Positions 1 through 13,186 of a stretch of DNA of 64,000 bases are shown here, one piece after another. The stretch spans positions 248,001 to 312,000 of the forward strand of contig NW_027490248.1 of assembly GCF_050948175.1 (NCBI RefSeq), given 5' to 3'. Source of the DNA: Xylocopa sonorina (taxonomy: Eukaryota > Arthropoda > Insecta > Hymenoptera > Apidae). A model generated the notes under the pieces. It was given only the letters and a program-made list of their open reading frames with translations. It was not told where the DNA came from and did not search any database. Each line of letters opens with the position of its first letter. The stretch's first letter is position 1. A program made the translations under genes and the position numbers.

Positions 1-499
1 TCTGGAAACGCTACTTCCTAGCATGGAAGTGTCGTATTTACATTCCTCTATAGCGAGTACGAGGTATACGTAACACTGCACAATGAATATTATATCTTAT
101 CATGAACCATAGAAATGAAATGCGATATCGCGACATAAGAAGCATTAGAACTCTATTGCTTCGATACCTGGACATCAGCAAACACTACATCCTTGCAAGG
201 AAGTGTCGCATTTACATTCATTTGAAGTGTATCCGAGGTATACATAACAATTCGCAATGAATATCACATCTTATCATGAAACATAGAAATGAGATATGAT
301 ATCTCGTTTTAAGAAGCATTATAACCCTATTGCTACGATACGTAGACATCTGCAAACGCTATTTCCTAGCAAGAAAGTGTCGCATTTGCATTCTTTTGAA
401 GTGTATACGAGGTATATATGACACTCGCAATGAATATTATATCTTATCATGAAACATAGAAATTAGATGCGATATCGCGATATAAGAAGCATTAGAACA
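1..499 (-). repeat. Inverted block: 2.9 satellite monomers in reverse orientation
   Basis: The strand given here reads as the reverse complement of the rest of the window: aagaagcatta, then gatacgtagacatc, then cctagcaaggaagtgtcgcattta, then cgaggtatac, then atattatatcttatcatgaa. The agcatta word recurs at about 143, 317 and 490, so the period is still 173-174 bp. Subtype words (cgaggtatac, caatgaatatt) match zone A to its right, so this is the same old subfamily flipped, not a different satellite. The block continues beyond the left edge, so its length is unknown. Confidence 0.93.
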
Positions 500-510
500 C
501 TATTGCTTCT
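485..510. repeat. Orientation-switch palindrome centre
   Basis: AGAAGCA at 485-491 is followed after 12 bases by its exact inverse TGCTTCT at 504-510. Outside this stem the flanks keep pairing: gcgatatcgcg to the left matches cgcgatatcgc to the right with a few mismatches, and then the two oppositely oriented monomer arrays mirror each other for at least about 490 bp. The symmetry centre is at about 497.5. The word ctattgcttc (500-509) fits both orientations (compare 153-162 and about 673-682), so the exact breakpoint cannot be placed inside it. Confidence 0.88.
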
Positions 511-2399
511 CAAAACGCGATATCGCAACTCATTCCTATGTTTCATGATAAGATATAATATTCATTGCGATGTGTCATGTACATCTCGTTTTCACTTCAA
601 AAGAATGTAAATGCGAAACTTCCATGCTAGGAAATAGCGTTTGCAGACGTCTACGTGTCGTAGCAATAGAGTTCTATTGCTTCTTAAAACGCCATATCGC
701 ATCTCACTTCTATGCTTCATGATAGGATATAATATTCTTTGCGAAGTGTCATGTATACCTCGTACTCACATCGCAAGAATGTAAATGCGACACTTCCCTG
801 CTAGGAAATAGCGTTTGCAGATGTCTACCTATCGTAGCAATAGAGTTCTAATGCTTCTTAAAACGAGATGTCGCATTTCATTTATATGTTTCGTAATAAG
901 ATATAGTATTCAATGTGGAGTGTTATGTATACCTCGTATTCACTTGAAAAGGATGTATGTGCGACACTTCCGTGCTAGGAAATAGCGTTTGCAGATATCT
1001 ACGGATCACAGCAATAGAGTACTTATGCTTCTTAAAACGAGATGTCGTATTTCATTCCTATGTTTCATGATCAGATATAATATTCATTGCGAAGTGTCAT
1101 GTATACCTCGTATTCACTTCAAATGAATGTAAATGCGAAACTTCCATGTTAGGAAATAGCGTTTGCAGATGTCTACGTATCGTAGCAAAATAGAGTTCTA
1201 ATGCTTCCTAAAACGAGATGTCGCATTTCATTTCTATGTTTCGTGATAAGATATAATATTCATTGCGAAGTGTCATGTACACCTCGATTTCACATCACAG
1301 GAATGTAAATGCGACACTTTCCTGCTAGGAAATATTGTTTGCAGATGTCTACGTATCACATCAATAGATTACTAATGCTTCATAAAACGAGATGTCGTAT
1401 TTCATTTCTATGATTCGTAATAAGATATAATATTCATTGTGTAATGTTATGCAAACCTCGTATTCACTTCAATGGAATGTTTAGTGCGACATTTCCTTCG
1501 CTAGGAAATAGAGTTTGCAGATGTCTACGTATATTAGCAATAGAATTCTAATGCTTCTCAAATCGCGATATAGCACCTCATTCCTATGTTTCATGATAAG
1601 ATATAATATTCGTTGCGATGTGTCATGTATATCTCGTATTCACTTCAAAAGAATGTAAATGCGACACTTCCATGCTAGGAAATAGCGTTTGCAGATGTCT
1701 GCGTATCGTAGCAATAGAGTTCTAATGCTTCCTAAAAGGCGATATCGCATCTCACTTCTATGTTTCATGATAAGATATAGTATTCATTGCGAACTGTCAT
1801 GTATACCTCGTATTCACTTCAAAGCAATGTAAATGCGTAACTTCCATGCTAGCAAACAGCGATTGCAGATGTCTACGTATCGTAGCAATAGAGTTCTAAT
1901 GCTTCTTAAAACGAGATGACGCATTTCATTTCTTTGTTTCGTGATAAGATATAATATTCATTGCGAAGTGTCATGTATACCTCGTATTCACATCAAAAGA
2001 ATGTAAATGCGACACTTCCATGCTAGGAAATAGCGTTTGCAGATGTCTACGTATCGTAGCAACAGAGTTCTAATGCTTCTTAAACGAGATGTCGCATTTC
2101 ATTTCTATGTTTCGTGATGAGATATAATATTCATTGCGAAGCGTCATGCATACCTCGTATTCACCTCAAAAGAAAGTAAATGCGATACTTACATGCTAGG
2201 AAATAGCGTTTGCAGATATCTACGTATCGTAGCAATAGAGTTCTATTGCTTCTTAAAACGAGATGTCGCATTTCATTTATATGCTTCGTTATAAGATATA
2301 ATATTCATTGTAGAGTGTTATGTATACCTCGTATTCATTCCGAAAGAATGTAAATGCGACACTTCCTTGCTAGGAAATAACATTTGCAGATGTCTACGC

Positions 2400-4830
2400 A
2401 TCGTAGCAATAGAGTACTAGCGCTTCTTAAATCGCGATATCGCATCTCACATCGATGTTTCGAGATAAGATATAATATTCATTGCGAAGTGTCATGTATA
2501 CCTCATATTAGCTTCAAAAGAATGTAAATGCGGCATTTCCTTCCTAGGAAGTAGCGCTTGCAGATGTCTACGTATCGAAGCAATAGTGTTCTAATGCTTC
2601 TTAAAACGAGATGTCGCATTTCATTTCTATGTTTCGTAATAAGATATAGTATTCCTTGTGGAGTGTTATGTACACCTCGTATTCACTTCAAAAGGATGTA
2701 AGTGCGACACTTCCGTGCTAGGAAATAGCGTTTGCAGATGTCTACGGATCACAGCAATAGAGTACTAATGCTTCTTAAAACGAGATGTCGTATTTCATTC
2801 CTATGTTTCATGATCAGATATAATATTCATTGCGAAGTGTCATGTATACCTCGTATTCACTTCAAATAAATGTAAATGCGAAACTTCCATGCTAGGAAAT
2901 AGCGTTTGCAGATGTCTACGTATCGTAGCAATAGAGTTCTAATGCTTCTTAAAACGAGATGTCGCATTTCATTTCGATGTTTCGTGATAAGATATAATAT
3001 TCATTGCGAAGTGTCATGTATACATCGTATTCACATCAAAAGAATGTAAATGCGACACTTCCATGCTAGGAAATAGCGTTTGCAGAAGTCTACGTATCGT
3101 AGCAATAGAGTTCTAATGCTTCTTAAATCGCGATGTCGCATTTGATTTCTATGTTTCGTAATAAGCTATAATATTCATTGTGGAGTGTCATGTATACCTC
3201 GCATTCACTTCGAAAGAATGTAAATGCGACACTTCCTTGCTAGGAAATAGCGCTTCCAGATGACCACGTATCGAAAGAATAGAGTTCTAATACTTCCTAA
3301 AACGAGATGTCGCATCTCATTTCTATGTTTCATGATAAGATATAATATCCATTGCGAAGTGTCATGTATATCTCGTATTCACTTCAATGGAATATAAATG
3401 CGACATTTCCATGCTAGGAAATAGAGTTCGCAGGTGTCTACGTATCCTAGCAATAGATTTCTAATGCTTCTTAGAACGCGATATCGCATCTCACTTCTAT
3501 GTTTCATGATAAGATATAATATTCATTGCGAAGTGTCATGTATACCTCGTATTCACTTTAAAAGAATGAAAATGCGACACTTCCTTGCTAGGAAATAGCG
3601 TTCGCAGATGTCTACGTATCGTAGCAATAGAGTTCTAGTGCTTCTTAAAACGAGATGTCGTATTTCATTTCTATGTTTCGTAATAAGATATAATATTCAT
3701 TGTGTAATGTTATGCAAACCTCGTATTCACTTCAATGGAGTGTTTAGTGCGACATTTCCTTGCTAGGAAATAGCGATTGCATATGTCTACGTATCGTAGC
3801 AATAGAGTTCTAATGCTTCCTAAAACGCGATATCGCATCTCACTTCTGTGTTTCATGATAAGATATAGTATTCATTGCGAAGTGTCATGTATACCTCGTA
3901 TTCACTTCAAAGGAATGTAAATGCGACACTTCCATGCTAGCAAATAGCGTTTGCAGATGTCTATGTACCGTAGCAATAGGGTTCTAATGCTTCTTGAAAT
4001 GAGATGTCGCATTTCATTTCTATGTTTCGTGATAAGATATAATATTCATTGTGGAGTGTTTTGTATACCTCGTATTCACTTCAAAAGGATGTAAGTGCGA
4101 CACTTCCTTGCTAGGAAATATTGTTTGTAGATGTCTACGTATCGTAGCAATAGAGTTCTAGTGCTTCTTAAATCACGATATCGAATCTCATTTCTACGTT
4201 TCCTGATAAGGTATAATGTTCATTGCGAAGTGTCACGTATACCTCGTATTAACTTCAGAAGAATGTAAATGCGGCATTTCCATGCTAGGAAATAGTGTTT
4301 GCAGATGTCTACGTATCGTAGCAATAGAGTTCTAATGCTTCTTAGAACGCGATATCGCATCTCACTTCTATGTTTCGTGATAAGATATAATATTCATTGC
4401 GAAGTGTCATGTATATCACGTATTCACTTCAATGGAATGTAAATGCGACACTTCCTTGCTAGGAAATAGCGTTTGGAGACGTCTACTTATCGTAGCAATA
4501 GAGTTCTAGCGCTTCTTAAATCGCGATATCGCACCTCACATCGATGTTTCGAGATAAGATATAATATTCATTGCGAAGTGTCATGTATACCTCGTGTTAG
4601 CTTCAAAAGAATGTAAATGCGGCATTTCCTTCCTAGGAAGTAGCGCTTGCAGATGTCTACGTATCGAAGCAATAGTGTTTTAATGCTTGTTAAAACGAGA
4701 CGTCGCATTTCATTTCTATGTTTCGTAATAAGATATAGTATTCATTGTGGAGTGTTATGTACACCTCGTATTCACTTCAAAAGGATGTAAGTGCGACACT
4801 TCCGTGCTAGGAAATAGAGTTTGCAGATGT
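2400..4830 (+). repeat. Zone A duplication, offset 2,089 bp (12 monomers)
   Basis: A distinctive pair of monomers at about 2,400-2,760 (cacatcgatgtttcgagata, cggcatttccttcctaggaag, then a gtggagtgttatgtacacc monomer) recurs at about 4,490-4,850. Matched words give 2531 to 4620 and 2658 to 4747, both 2,089 bp. A related gtggag monomer also sits at 915, which is 1,743 bp (10 monomers) before the one at 2658. Scattered substitutions separate the copies, so this is an older event. Confidence 0.75.
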
Positions 4831-5548
4831 CTACGTATATTAGCAATAGAGTTCTAATGCTTCTCAAAACGCGATATAGCACCTCATTCCTATGTTTCAT
4901 GATAAGATATAATATTCATTGCGAAGTGTCTTGTATATCTCGTATTCACATCAAAAGTATGTAAATGCGACACTTCCATGCCAGGAAATATTGTTAGCAG
5001 ATGTCTACGTATCGTAGCAATAGAGTTCTAATGCTTCTTAAAACGAGAAGTCGTATTTCATTTCTATTTTTCGTAATAAGATATAATATTCATTGTGGAG
5101 TGTCATGTATACCTCGCATTCACTTCGAAAGAATGTTAATGCGACACTTCCTTGCTAGGAATTAGCGCTTCCAGATGACCACGTATCGAAAGAATAGAGT
5201 TCTAATACTTCCTAAAACGAGATGTCGCATCTCATTTCTATGTTTCATGATAAGATATAATATCCATTGCGAAGTCATGTATATCTCGTATTCACTTCAA
5301 TGGAATATAAATGCGACATTTCCATGCTAGGAAATAGAGTTCGCAGGTGTCTACGTATCCTAGCAATAGATTTCTAATGCTTCTTAGAACGCGATATCGC
5401 ATCTCACTTCTATGTTTCATGATAAGATATAATATTCATTGCGAAGTGTCATGTATACCTCGTATTCACTTTAAAAGAATGAAAATGCGACACTTCCTTG
5501 CTAGGAAATAGCGTTCGCAGATGTCTACGTATCGTAGCAATGGAGTAC
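3165..5548 (+). repeat. Zone A duplication, offset 1,915 bp (11 monomers)
   Basis: The block at about 3,165-3,635 recurs at about 5,080-5,548. Both carry the rare words cgcttccagatgaccacg (3251 and 5166), aatatccattgcgaag, ttcgcaggtgtctacg and actttaaaagaatgaaaatg. Only a few changes separate them, including a 2-base loss in the second copy (gaagtcatg against gaagtgtcatg). A third, more divergent piece of the same monomer lies at about 7,540-7,700. Confidence 0.8.
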
Positions 5549-5569
5549 TAATGCTTCTTAAAACGAGAT

Positions 5570-7100
5570 GTCGTATTTCATTTCTATGTTTCGTAATAAG
5601 ATATAATATTCATTGTGTAATGTTATGTATACCTCGTATTCACTTCAGTGGAATGTAAGTGCGACATTTCCTTGCTAAAAAATAGAGTTTGCTGTTGTCT
5701 ACGTATATTAGCAATAGAGTTCTAATGCTTCTCAAAACGCGATAAAGCACCTCATTCCCATGTTTCATGATAAGATATAATATTTATTGCGAAGTGTCAT
5801 GTATATCTCGTATTCACTTCAAAAGAATGTAAATGCGACACTTCCATGCTAGGAAATATTGTTTGCAGATGTCTATGTACCGTAGCAATAGGGTTCTAAG
5901 GCTTCTTAAAATGAGATGTCGCATTTCATTCCCATGTTTCGTGATAAGATATAATATTCATTGTGGAGTGTTATGTATACCTCGTATTCACTTCAATAGA
6001 ATGTAAATGCGACACTTCCATGCTAGCAAATATCGTTTGCAGATGTCTACGTATCGTAGCAATAGAGTTCTAATGCTTCTTAAAATGAGATGTCGCATTT
6101 CATTCCCATGTTTCGTGATAAGATATAATATTCATTGTGGAGTGTTATGTATACCTCGTATTCACTTCAATAGAATGTAAATGCGACACTTCCTTGCTAG
6201 GAAATAACATTTGCAGATGTCTACGCATCGTAGCAATAAAGTTCTAGTGCTTCTTAAATCGCGATATCGCATCTCACTTCTATGTTTCGAGATAAGATAT
6301 AATATTCATTGCGAAGTGTCATGTATACATCGTATTCACTTCAATGGAATGTAAATGCGACATTTCCTTGTTAGGAAATAGGGTTTGCAGATGTCTACGT
6401 ATATTAGCAATAGAGTTCTAATGCTTCTTAAAACGAGATGTTGTATTTCATTTCTATGTTTCGTAATAAGATATAATATTCATTGTGGAATGTTATGTAT
6501 ACCTCGCATTCACTTCAAGAGAATGTAAATGCCACACTTCCTTGCTAGGAAATAACACTTGCAGATGTCTACGCATCGTAGCAATAGAGTTCTAGGGCTT
6601 CTTAAATCGCGATATCGCATCACACTTCTATGTTTCGAGATAAGATATAATATCCATTGCGAAGTGTCATGTATACCTCGTATTCACTTCAAAAGAATGT
6701 AAATGCGACACTTCCATGCTAGGAAATAGCGTTCGCAGATGTCTACGTATCGTAGCAATAGAGTACTAATGCTTCTTAAAACGAGATGTCGTATTTCATT
6801 TCTATGTTTCGTAATAAGATATAATATTCATTGTGTAATGTTATGTATACCTCGTATTCATTTCAGTGGAATGTAAGTGCGACATTTCCTTGCTAAAAAA
6901 TAGAGTTTGCTGTTGTCTACGTATATTAGCAATAGAGTTCTAATGCTTCTCAAAACGCGATATAGCACCTCATTCCCATGTTTCATGATAAGATATAATA
7001 TTTATTGCGAAGTGTCATGTATATCTCGTATTCACTTCAAAAGAATGTAAATGCGACACTTCCATGCTAGGAAATATTGTTTGCAGATGTCTACGTATCG
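5570..7100 (+). repeat. Zone A duplication, offset 1,218 bp (7 monomers)
   Basis: The unusual monomer with cttgctaaaaaatagag and gctgttgtctacgtatatta occurs at 5691 and again at 6909, exactly 7 x 174 bp apart. The neighbouring monomers (aatatttattgcgaag and ggaaatattgtttgcag) match as well. The duplicated part is roughly 300 bp. Confidence 0.78.
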
Positions 7101-8790
7101 TAGCAATAGAGTTCTAGTGCTTCTTAAAACGAGATGTCGCATTTCAACACTATGTTTCGTGATAAGATATAATATTCATTGCGAAGTGTCATGTATACCT
7201 CGTATTAACTTCAAAAGAATGTAAATGCGGCATTTCCATGCTAGGAAATAGCGTTTGCAGATGTCTACGTATCGTAGCAATAGAGTTCTAATGCTTCTTA
7301 GAACGCGATATCGCATCTCACTTCTATGTTTCTTGATAAGATATAATATTCATTGTAGAGTGTTATGTATACCTCGTATTCACTTCAAAAGAATGTAAAT
7401 TAGACACTTCCATGCTAGGAAATAGCGTTTGCAGATGTCTACGTATCGTAGCAATAGAGTTCCAATGCTTCTCAAAACGCGATGTCGCATCTCATTTCTA
7501 CGTTTCATGATCAGATATGATATTCATTGCGAAGTGTCATGTATACCTCGTATTCACTTCGAAAGAATGTATATGCGACACTTCCTTGCTAGGAAATAGC
7601 GCTTCCAGATGACCACGTATCGAATGAATAGTGTTCTAATACTTCCAAAAACGAGATGTCGCATCTCATTTCTATGTTTCATGATAAGATATAATATCCA
7701 TTGCGAAGTGTCATGTATACCTCGTATTCGCTTCAAAAGAATGTAAATGCGACACTTCCATGCTAGGAAATAGCGTTTGCAGATGTCTACGTATCGTAGC
7801 AATAGAGTTCTAATGCTTCTTAAAACGCGATGTCACATTCGATATCTATGTTTCGTAATAAGATATAATATTCATTGCGAAGTGTCATGTATACCTCGTA
7901 TTCACTTTAAAAGAATGAAAATGGGACACTTCCATGCTAAGATATAGCGTTTGCAGATATCTACGTATAATAGCAATAGAGTTCTAATGCTTCCTTAAAC
8001 CCGATATCGCATCTCACTTCTATGTTTCATGATAAGATATAGTATTCATTGCGAACTGTCATGTATACCTCGTATTCACTTCAAAGCAATGTAAATGCGA
8101 CACTTCCATGCTAGCAAATATCGTTTGCAGATGTCTACGTATCGTAGCAATAGAGTTCTAATGCTTCTTAAAATGAGATGTCGCATTTCATGCCCATGTT
8201 TCGTGATAAGATATAATATTCATTGTGGAGTGTTATGTATACCTCGTATTCACTTCAATAGAATGCAAATGCGACACTTACTTGCTAGGAAATAACATTT
8301 GCAGATGTCTACGCATCGTAGCAATAGAGTTCTAGTGCTTCTTAAATCGCGATACCGCATCTCACTTCTATGTTTCGAGATAAGATATAATATTCATTGC
8401 GAAGTGTCATGTATACATCGTATTCACTTCAATGGAATGTAAATGCGACATTTCCTTGCTAGGAAATTGGGGTTGCAAATGTCTACGTATATTAGCAATA
8501 GAGTTCTAATGCTTCTTAAAACGAGATGTTGTATTTCATTTCTATGTTTCGTAATAAGATATAATATTCATTGTGGAATGTTATGTATACCACGCATTCA
8601 CTTCAAGAGAATGTAAATGCGACACTTCCTTGCTAGGAAATAACACTTGCAGATGTCTACGCATCGTAGCAATAGAGTTCTAGGGTTCTTAAATCGCGAT
8701 ATCGCATCTCACTTCTATGTATCGAGATAAGATATAATATTCATTGCGAAGTGTCATGTATACCTCGTATTAGCTTCAGAAGAATGTAAA
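6000..8790 (+). repeat. Zone A duplication, offset 2,088 bp (12 monomers)
   Basis: A run of about four monomers starting near 6,000 (tgctagcaaatatcg, then gaaataacat at 6201, then aataacactt at 6551) recurs with gaaataacat at 8289 and aataacactt at 8639. Both marker pairs are 2,088 bp apart. Single-base differences and one lost base (tagggttc against tagggcttc) separate the copies. Confidence 0.8.
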
Positions 8791-9299
8791 TGCGGCATTT
8801 CCATGCTAGGAAATAGCGTTTGCAGATGTCTACGTATCGTAGCAATAGAGTTCTAATGCTTCTTAAATCGCAATATCGCATCTCACTGCTATGTTTCTTG
8901 ATAAGATATAATATTCATTATGGTGTGTTATCTATACCTCGTATTCACTTCAAAAAAATGTAAACAGGACCCTTCCATGCTAGGAAATAGACTTTGCAGA
9001 TGTCTACGTATCGTAGCAATAGAGTTCTAATGCTTCTTAGAACGCGATATCGCATCTCACTTCTATGTTTCATGATAAGATATAATATTCATTGCGAAGT
9101 GTCATGTATATCTCGTATTCACTTCAATGGAATGTAAATGCGACACCTTCTTGCTAGGAAATAGCGTTTACAGATGTCTACGTATCGTAGCAATAGAGCT
9201 TTAATGCTTCTTAAAACGAGATGTCGCATTTCAGCTCTATGTTTCGTGACAAGATATAATATTCATTGCGAAGTGTCATGTATACCTCGTATTCACTTG

Positions 9300-10060
9300 A
9301 AAAGAATGTAAATGCGACACTTCCATGCTAGGAAATAGCGTTTGCTGATGTCTCCGCATCGAGGCCATAGAGTTCTAATGCTTTTTACAACGCGATATCG
9401 CATCTCTCTTCTATGTTTCATGATAAGATATAGTATTCATTGCGAATTGTCATGTGTACCTCGTCTTTTCTTCAAACGAATGTAAATGCGACACTTCCTT
9501 GCTAGGAAATAGCGTCTGCAGATGTCTCCGCATGGAGGCCATAGATTTCTAATGCTTCTTAGAACGCGATATCGCATCTGTCTTCTATGTTTCATGATAA
9601 TATATAATATTTATTGCGAAGTGTCATGTATACCTCGCATTCACTCCAAACGAATGTAAATGCGACACTTCCTTGCTAGGAAATAGCGTATTCAGATGTC
9701 TACGTATCGTAGCAATAGAGTTCTAATGCTACTTAAATCGCGATATCGCATCTCATTTCTATGTTTCGTGATAAGATATAATATTCATTGCGAAGTGTCA
9801 TGCATACCACCTATTCACTCCAAACGAATGCAAATGCGACACTTCCTTGCTAGGAAATAGCGTATTCAGATGTCTACGTATCGTAGCAATAGAGTTCTAA
9901 TGCTACCTAAATCGCGATATCGCATCTCATTTCTATGTTTCGTGATAAGATATAATATTCATTGCGAAGTGCCGTGCATACCACCTATTCACTCCAAACG
10001 AATGTAAATGCGACACTTCCTTGCTAGGAAATAGCGTCTGCAGATGTCTACGCATCGAGG
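9300..10060 (+). repeat. Start of zone B: second monomer subfamily
   Basis: About four monomers in which tctccgcatcgaggccatag or tctacgcatcgagg replaces tctacgtatcgtagcaatag, together with actccaaacgaatg and agcgtattcagatg. These variants are absent or rare to the left and recur to about 20.5 kb. The change from zone A is gradual over one or two monomers. No gene or other element is present. Confidence 0.75.
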
Positions 10061-13000
10061 CAATAGAGTTCTAATGCTTCTTAAAACGCGATATCGCATC
10101 CCACTTCTATGTTTCATAATAAGATATAATATTCATTGCGAAGTGTCATGTATACCTCGTACTCACTTCAAAAGAATGTAAATGCGACACTTCCATGCTA
10201 GGAAATAGGGTCTGCAGATGTCTCCGCATCGATGCCATAGAGTTCTAATGCTTTTTATAACGCGATATCGCATTTCTCTACTATGTTTCATGATAAGATA
10301 TAACATTCATTGCGAAGTGTCATGTATACCTCGCATTCACTACAAAAGAATGAAAATGCGACACTTCCTTGCTAGGAAATAGCGTATTCAGATGTCTACG
10401 TATCGTAGCAATAGAGTTCTAATGCTACCTAAATCGCGATATCGCATCTCATTTCTATGTTTGGTGATAAGATATAATATTCATTGCGAAGTGTCATGTA
10501 TACCTCGTATTCACTTCAAACGAATGTAAATGCGACTATTCCTTGCTAAGGAATAGCGTTTGCAGATGCCTACGGATCGTAGCAATAGAGCTCTAATGCT
10601 TCTTAGATCGCGATGTCGCACCCCATTTATATTTTTCGTGATAAGATATAATATCCATTGCGAAGTGTCATGTATACCTCGTATTCACTTCAAAACAATG
10701 TAAGTGCGACACTTCCATGCTAGGAAGTAGCGTTTGCAGATGTCTCCGCATCGATGCCATAGAGTTCTAATGCTTCTTAAAACGCGATATCGCATCTCAA
10801 TTCTATGTTTCATGATATGATATAATATTCATTGCGAAGTGTCATGTATAACTAGTATTCAAAAGAATGTAAATGCGACGTTTCCATCCTAGGAAATATC
10901 GTTTGCAGATGTCTACGTATCGTAGCAAAAGAGTTCTAATGCTTCTTAAAACGAGATGTCACATTTCATTTCTATGTTTGTTGATAAGATATAATATTCA
11001 TTGCGAAGTGTCATGTATACCGCGTATTCGCTTCAAACGAATGTAAATGCGACTATTCCTTGCTAAGGTATAGCGTTTGCAGATGCCTACGGATCGTAGC
11101 AATAGAGCTTTAATGCTTCTTAGATTGCGATATCGCATCTCATTTCTATGCTTCGTGATAAGATATAATGTTCATTGCGAAGTGTCACGTATACCTCGTA
11201 TTCACTTCAAAAGAATGTAAATGCGAATCTTCCTTGCTAGGAAATAGCGCTTGCAGATATCTATGTATCGTAGCAATAGAGTTCTAATGCTTCTCAAAAC
11301 GCGATATCGCATCTCATTTCTATGTTTCCTGATAAGATATAATATTCATTGCGAAGTGTCATGTATACCTCGTGTTCACTTCAAAAGAATGTAAATGCGA
11401 CTATTGCTTGCTAGGAAATAGCGTTTGCAGATGTCTACATGTCGTAGCAATAGAGTTCTAATGCTACTTAAATCGCTATATCGCATCTCATTTGTATGTT
11501 TCGTGATAAGATATAATATTCATTGCGAAATGTCATGTATACCTCGTATTCACTTCAAAAGAATGTATGTGCGACACTTCCATGCTAGGAAATAGCGTTT
11601 GCTGATGTCTCCGCATCGAGGCCATAGACTTCTAATGCTTCTTAAAACGCGATATCGCATCCCTCTTCTGTGTTTCATGATAAGATATAATATTCATTGC
11701 GAAGTGTCATGCATACCTCGTATTCACTACAAAAGAATGTAAATGCGACTACTGCTTGCTAGGAAATAGCGTTTGTAGATGTCTCCGCATCGAGACCGTA
11801 GAGTTCTAATGCTTCTTAAAACGCGATATCGCATCCCTCCTCTGTGTTTCATGATAAGATATAATATTCATTGCGAAGTGTCATGTATACCTCGTATTCA
11901 CTTCACACGAATATAAATGCGACTACTGCTTGCTAGGAAATAGCGTTTGCAGATGTCTACGTATCGTAGCAATAGCGTTCTAATGCTACTTATATCGCGA
12001 TATGACACCTCATTTATATGTTTCGTGACAGGATATAATATTCATTGCGAAGTGTCATGTATACCTCGAATACACTTCAAAAGTATGTAAATGCGACTAT
12101 TCCTTGCTAGGAAATAGCGTTTGCAGATGTCTACGTATCGTAGCAATAGTGTTCTAATGCTTCTTAGATCGCGATATCGCATCTCATTTATACGTTTCGT
12201 GATAAGATATAATATTCATTGCGAAGTGTCATGTATACCTCGTATATACTTCAAAAAATGTAAATGCGACACTTCCATGCTAGGAAATATCGTTTGCAGA
12301 TATCTCCGCTTCGGGGCAATAGGTTTCTAATGCATCTTAAAACGCGATGTCGCATCTCACTTGTATGTTACATGATAAGATATAATATTCATTGCGAAGT
12401 GTCATGTATACCTCCTATTCACTCCAAACGAATGTAACTGCGAATCTCCCTTGCTAGGAAATAGCGTTTACAGATGTCTACGTAGCGTAGCAATGGAGTC
12501 CTAATGCTTCGCAAAACGCGATATCGCATCTCATTTCTATGCTTCGTGATAAGATATAATATTCATTGCGAAGTGTCATGTACACCCCGTATTCACTTCA
12601 AAAGAAAGTAAATGCGACTATTGCTTGCTAGGAGATAGCGTTTGCAGATGTCTACGTATCGTAGCAATAAAGTTCTAATGCTACTTAAATTGCGATATCG
12701 CATCTCATCTATATGTTTCCTGATAAGATATAATATTCATTGCGAAGTGTCTAGTATCCCTCGTATTCACTTCAAAAGAATGTATGTGCGACACTTCCAT
12801 GCTAGAAAATAGAGTTTGCAGTTGTCTCCGCATCGAGGCCATAGAGTTCTAAAGCTTCTTAACACGCGATATCGCATCCCTCTTCTGTGTTTCATGATAA
12901 GATATAATATTCATTGCGAAGTGTCATGCATACCTCGCATTCACTAGAAAACATTGTAAATGCGACTACTGCTTGCTAGGAAGTAGAGTTTGCAGATGTC

Positions 13001-13186
13001 TCCGCATCGAGGCCATGGAGTTCTAATGCTTCTTAACACGCGATATCGCATCCCTCTTCTGTGTTTCATGATAAGATATAATATTCATTGCGAAGTGTCA
13101 TGCATACCTCGCATTCACTACAAAAGAATGTAAATGCGACTACTGCTTGCTAGGAAATAGCGTTTGCAGATGTCTACGTATCGTAG
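10061..13186 (+). repeat. 18-monomer unit, copy 1 of a 3,126-bp tandem duplication
   Basis: cgcatccc words at 10095 and 13221 are 3,126 bp apart, and the sequence between stays in register along the whole unit. 3,126 is 18 x 174 minus 6. The missing 6 bases are visible at about 10,855, where ataactagtattcaaaag lacks the cacttc of normal monomers. The left edge is set where copy 2's upstream flank stops matching (gcatcgagg here against gtatcgtag at about 13,180). The 18 monomers inside are a mixture of zone B types that differ from one another. Confidence 0.9.

Larger units (their letters stand above)
511..9300 (+). repeat. Zone A: old, divergent monomers
   Basis: About 50 monomers. Typical words are acgagatgtcgcatttc, gtttcgtaataagatata, attcattgtggagtgttatg or attcattgcgaagtgtcatg, then gtatacctcgtattcacttcaaaag and cttccatgctagg. 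Neighbouring copies differ at many positions, and no single multi-monomer unit runs for long. Every copy has attcattg where zone C mostly has atgatttg. There is nothing else in this stretch: no gene, no RNA and no mobile element. The right edge is approximate and is set where tctccgcatcgagg and gcgactattcc variants first appear. Confidence 0.85.

Noticed and set aside
8095..8295. Short plus-strand ORFs of 60-70 codons (also 12121-12330, 15247-15456, 24912-25121, 29084-29296, 50914-51123, 61526-61735)
   Set aside because: Each spans just over one monomer, appears in duplicated blocks only because the block is duplicated, and has no family features.
12310..12325. Possible CENP-B box in the cgcttcggggcaataggt monomer (also 15436 and 17003)
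   Set aside because: The box needs TTCG, then A after four bases, then CGGG after two more. TTCG and A fit, but the last element reads AGGT, so the essential part fails. No other monomer has CGGG in place.
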